From positions 1-5,418 of the forward strand of contig JAUQXG010000520.1 in the NCBI GenBank assembly GCA_030834765.1: DNA of 5,418 nucleotides. The letters run 5' to 3'. This document shows, piece after piece, positions 4,357 to 5,418 of the stretch. The notes beneath the pieces were generated by a model. The model did not search any database. It was not told the origin of the DNA and worked only from the letters and a program-made list of their open reading frames with translations. The stretch is from Lutispora sp. GTDB lineage: Bacteria > Bacillota > Clostridia > Lutisporales > Lutisporaceae. The translations under genes and the position numbers were made by a program. Each line of letters begins with the position of its first letter. Position 1 is the first letter of the stretch.

Positions 4357-5418
4357 ATGGAAGCATTTGAAATGACAAATAGACAGTTACTAGAAGAAAA
4401 TATTAAGTTAAAGCATCGTCTGGCAGAGCTAGAAAAAGAGAAGTCAGAATATAAAAGATACAAGAGAGTATTTGGAAATGCCCTTGATTTTTATACCACG
4501 CTGTTAGATGATTTTCCAGTGCCCATTTGGCGCTCTGGCGTTTCTGGGAAGTGCGATTATTTTAATAAGACATGGCTGGATTTCGTTGGAAGGCCTATGG
4601 AGCATGAGGTCAATGACGGATGGCTTGATGGAGTGCATAAAGAAGATATAGAAAAGAATGTTGAGAGATACAGGAATGCATTTTCTAAAAGAGAAGCTTT
4701 TGAGATGGAATATAGATTAAGATATAATGATGGAAGTTATAGATGGATTTTTGATATTGGCAGACCCATTTATGACATCCATGGTGAATTCGAGGGTTAT
4801 ATTGGGACATGCTTTGATATTAATTCACGTAAGGAAGCTGAAAAGTTAAAGGAAGATTATGCAAATAGCTCACGCAAATTAGGGGAAGCAATGGAAAATG
4901 AAAGATTGAAGACAGAGCTTCTTGCAAATATATCCCATGAATTCAGAACACCCCTTAATGTACTTTTGTCATCCATACAGTTATTGGAACTTTATATCAA
5001 TAATAAGATAATCAGCAATGAACTGGTAGAAAAAAATATTGGAGTTATGAAGCAGAATTGCTATAGACTTCTTAGACTTGTAAATAATTTGATTGATACA
5101 GCAGAACTAGAAAAAGGAAATATAGGTGTCAAACTAAATAACCAAGATTTAATTTTTACCGTAAAGACCATTTTGAAGTCTGTAGTCCCTTACTTCAATA
5201 GTAAAGGACTAAAATTGAATTTCAAAACTAAATATAAGAAAAAGATAATCGCTTTTGATAAGAACATGCTAGAGCGTGTTATATTAAACCTACTGTCAAA
5301 TTCAGTAAAGTTTACAGAGACTGGGGGGATTATAATAGTAGATATTTTTAAAGAAAAAGATTATATGGTTATATCCGTTGAAGATACAGGTGATGGAATA
5401 GCAGAAGATAAATTGATA
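4357..5418 (+). CDS. PAS-domain sensor histidine kinase, 3'-truncated
   Basis: The first 354 residues of a two-component sensor kinase; the frame is open to the window end. In order: an N-terminal coiled coil (about 8-37, rich in Leu, Glu and Lys); a PAS_3-type sensor domain with PAC region (about 48-157; YFNKTWLDFVG, GWLDGVHKED, YRLRYNDGSYRWI, GYIGTCFDI); a second short coiled segment (158-185); HisKA with the phospho-accepting His194 in LANISHEFRTPL; and the HATPase domain with N-box NLLSNSVKF (311-319) and G1 box EDTGDGI (342-348). The window ends before the G2 box. No membrane segment or signal peptide is present, so it is a soluble kinase sensing a cytoplasmic signal such as redox state or a small ligand through PAS. 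No partner response regulator is visible; it may follow downstream or be encoded elsewhere. All catalytic residues within the visible part are intact. Confidence 0.95.
   Translation, partial: MEAFEMTNRQLLEENIKLKHRLAELEKEKSEYKRYKRVFGNALDFYTTLLDDFPVPIWRSGVSGKCDYFNKTWLDFVGRPMEHEVNDGWLDGVHKEDIEKNVERYRNAFSKREAFEMEYRLRYNDGSYRWIFDIGRPIYDIHGEFEGYIGTCFDINSRKEAEKLKEDYANSSRKLGEAMENERLKTELLANISHEFRTPLNVLLSSIQLLELYINNKIISNELVEKNIGVMKQNCYRLLRLVNNLIDTAELEKGNIGVKLNNQDLIFTVKTILKSVVPYFNSKGLKLNFKTKYKKKIIAFDKNMLERVILNLLSNSVKFTETGGIIIVDIFKEKDYMVISVEDTGDGIAEDKLI

Noticed and set aside
4206..4463. Minus-strand ORF of 85 codons
   Set aside because: It overlaps the kinase promoter, leader and N-terminus on the opposite strand and shows no motif.
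1..5418. CRISPR array, tRNA or rRNA gene, or insertion sequence
   Set aside because: No regularly spaced direct repeats, no cloverleaf-like sequence, no transposase motif and no terminal inverted repeats with target duplication were seen.

Overview
The window comes from a low-GC, Gram-positive-type bacterium, most likely an anaerobic clostridial Firmicute. This rests on strong AGGAGG-like ribosome binding sites, A/T-rich intergenic DNA, a YmaF-family protein and a clostridial-style DppF/OppF ATPase. The species cannot be read from the sequence.

Left part (1-3492, all plus strand, moderate GC). The 3' two-thirds of a peptide-type ABC transporter ATPase (OppF/DppF class) ends at 595 and is followed at once by a clear intrinsic terminator. 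A short leader with a possible 42-codon ORF (672-800) then leads, by an ATGA overlap, into an alanine dehydrogenase/PNT-family enzyme (797-1963). Directly behind it lies what looks like the broken 3' end of an M20-family metallopeptidase. The first residues of this remnant appear to be read as the C-terminal tail of the dehydrogenase. A single-base frame change near 1961 then moves the rest to another frame, which ends at 2111. An MmgE/PrpD-family protein (2155-3492) with its own strong RBS follows. Together this reads as a catabolic locus: uptake of a peptide-like or amino-acid-like compound, oxidative deamination or imine reduction by the AlaDH-type enzyme, (formerly) amide hydrolysis by the M20 enzyme, and lyase/epimerase chemistry on a carboxylic acid by the MmgE/PrpD protein. 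The substrate is not known, and the pathway is inference.

Middle (3493-3748). No convincing gene. It holds two strong hairpins (3578-3613 and 3622-3670) that separate the catabolic locus from what follows and can serve genes arriving from both sides.

Right part (3749-5418, clearly more A/T-rich). A minus-strand YmaF-family protein built from six HxH-containing units is divergent from a plus-strand PAS-domain sensor histidine kinase that runs off the window end. The roughly 300 bp between them carries a -10-like box, a perfect 14-bp palindrome and a 12-bp-arm inverted repeat, which suggests regulated transcription.

The observations most worth a second look are the ald/M20 3' fusion with its frameshift, the regular HxH array in the YmaF protein and the dyad-rich divergent intergenic region. 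I see no clear evidence of a wholly new system.
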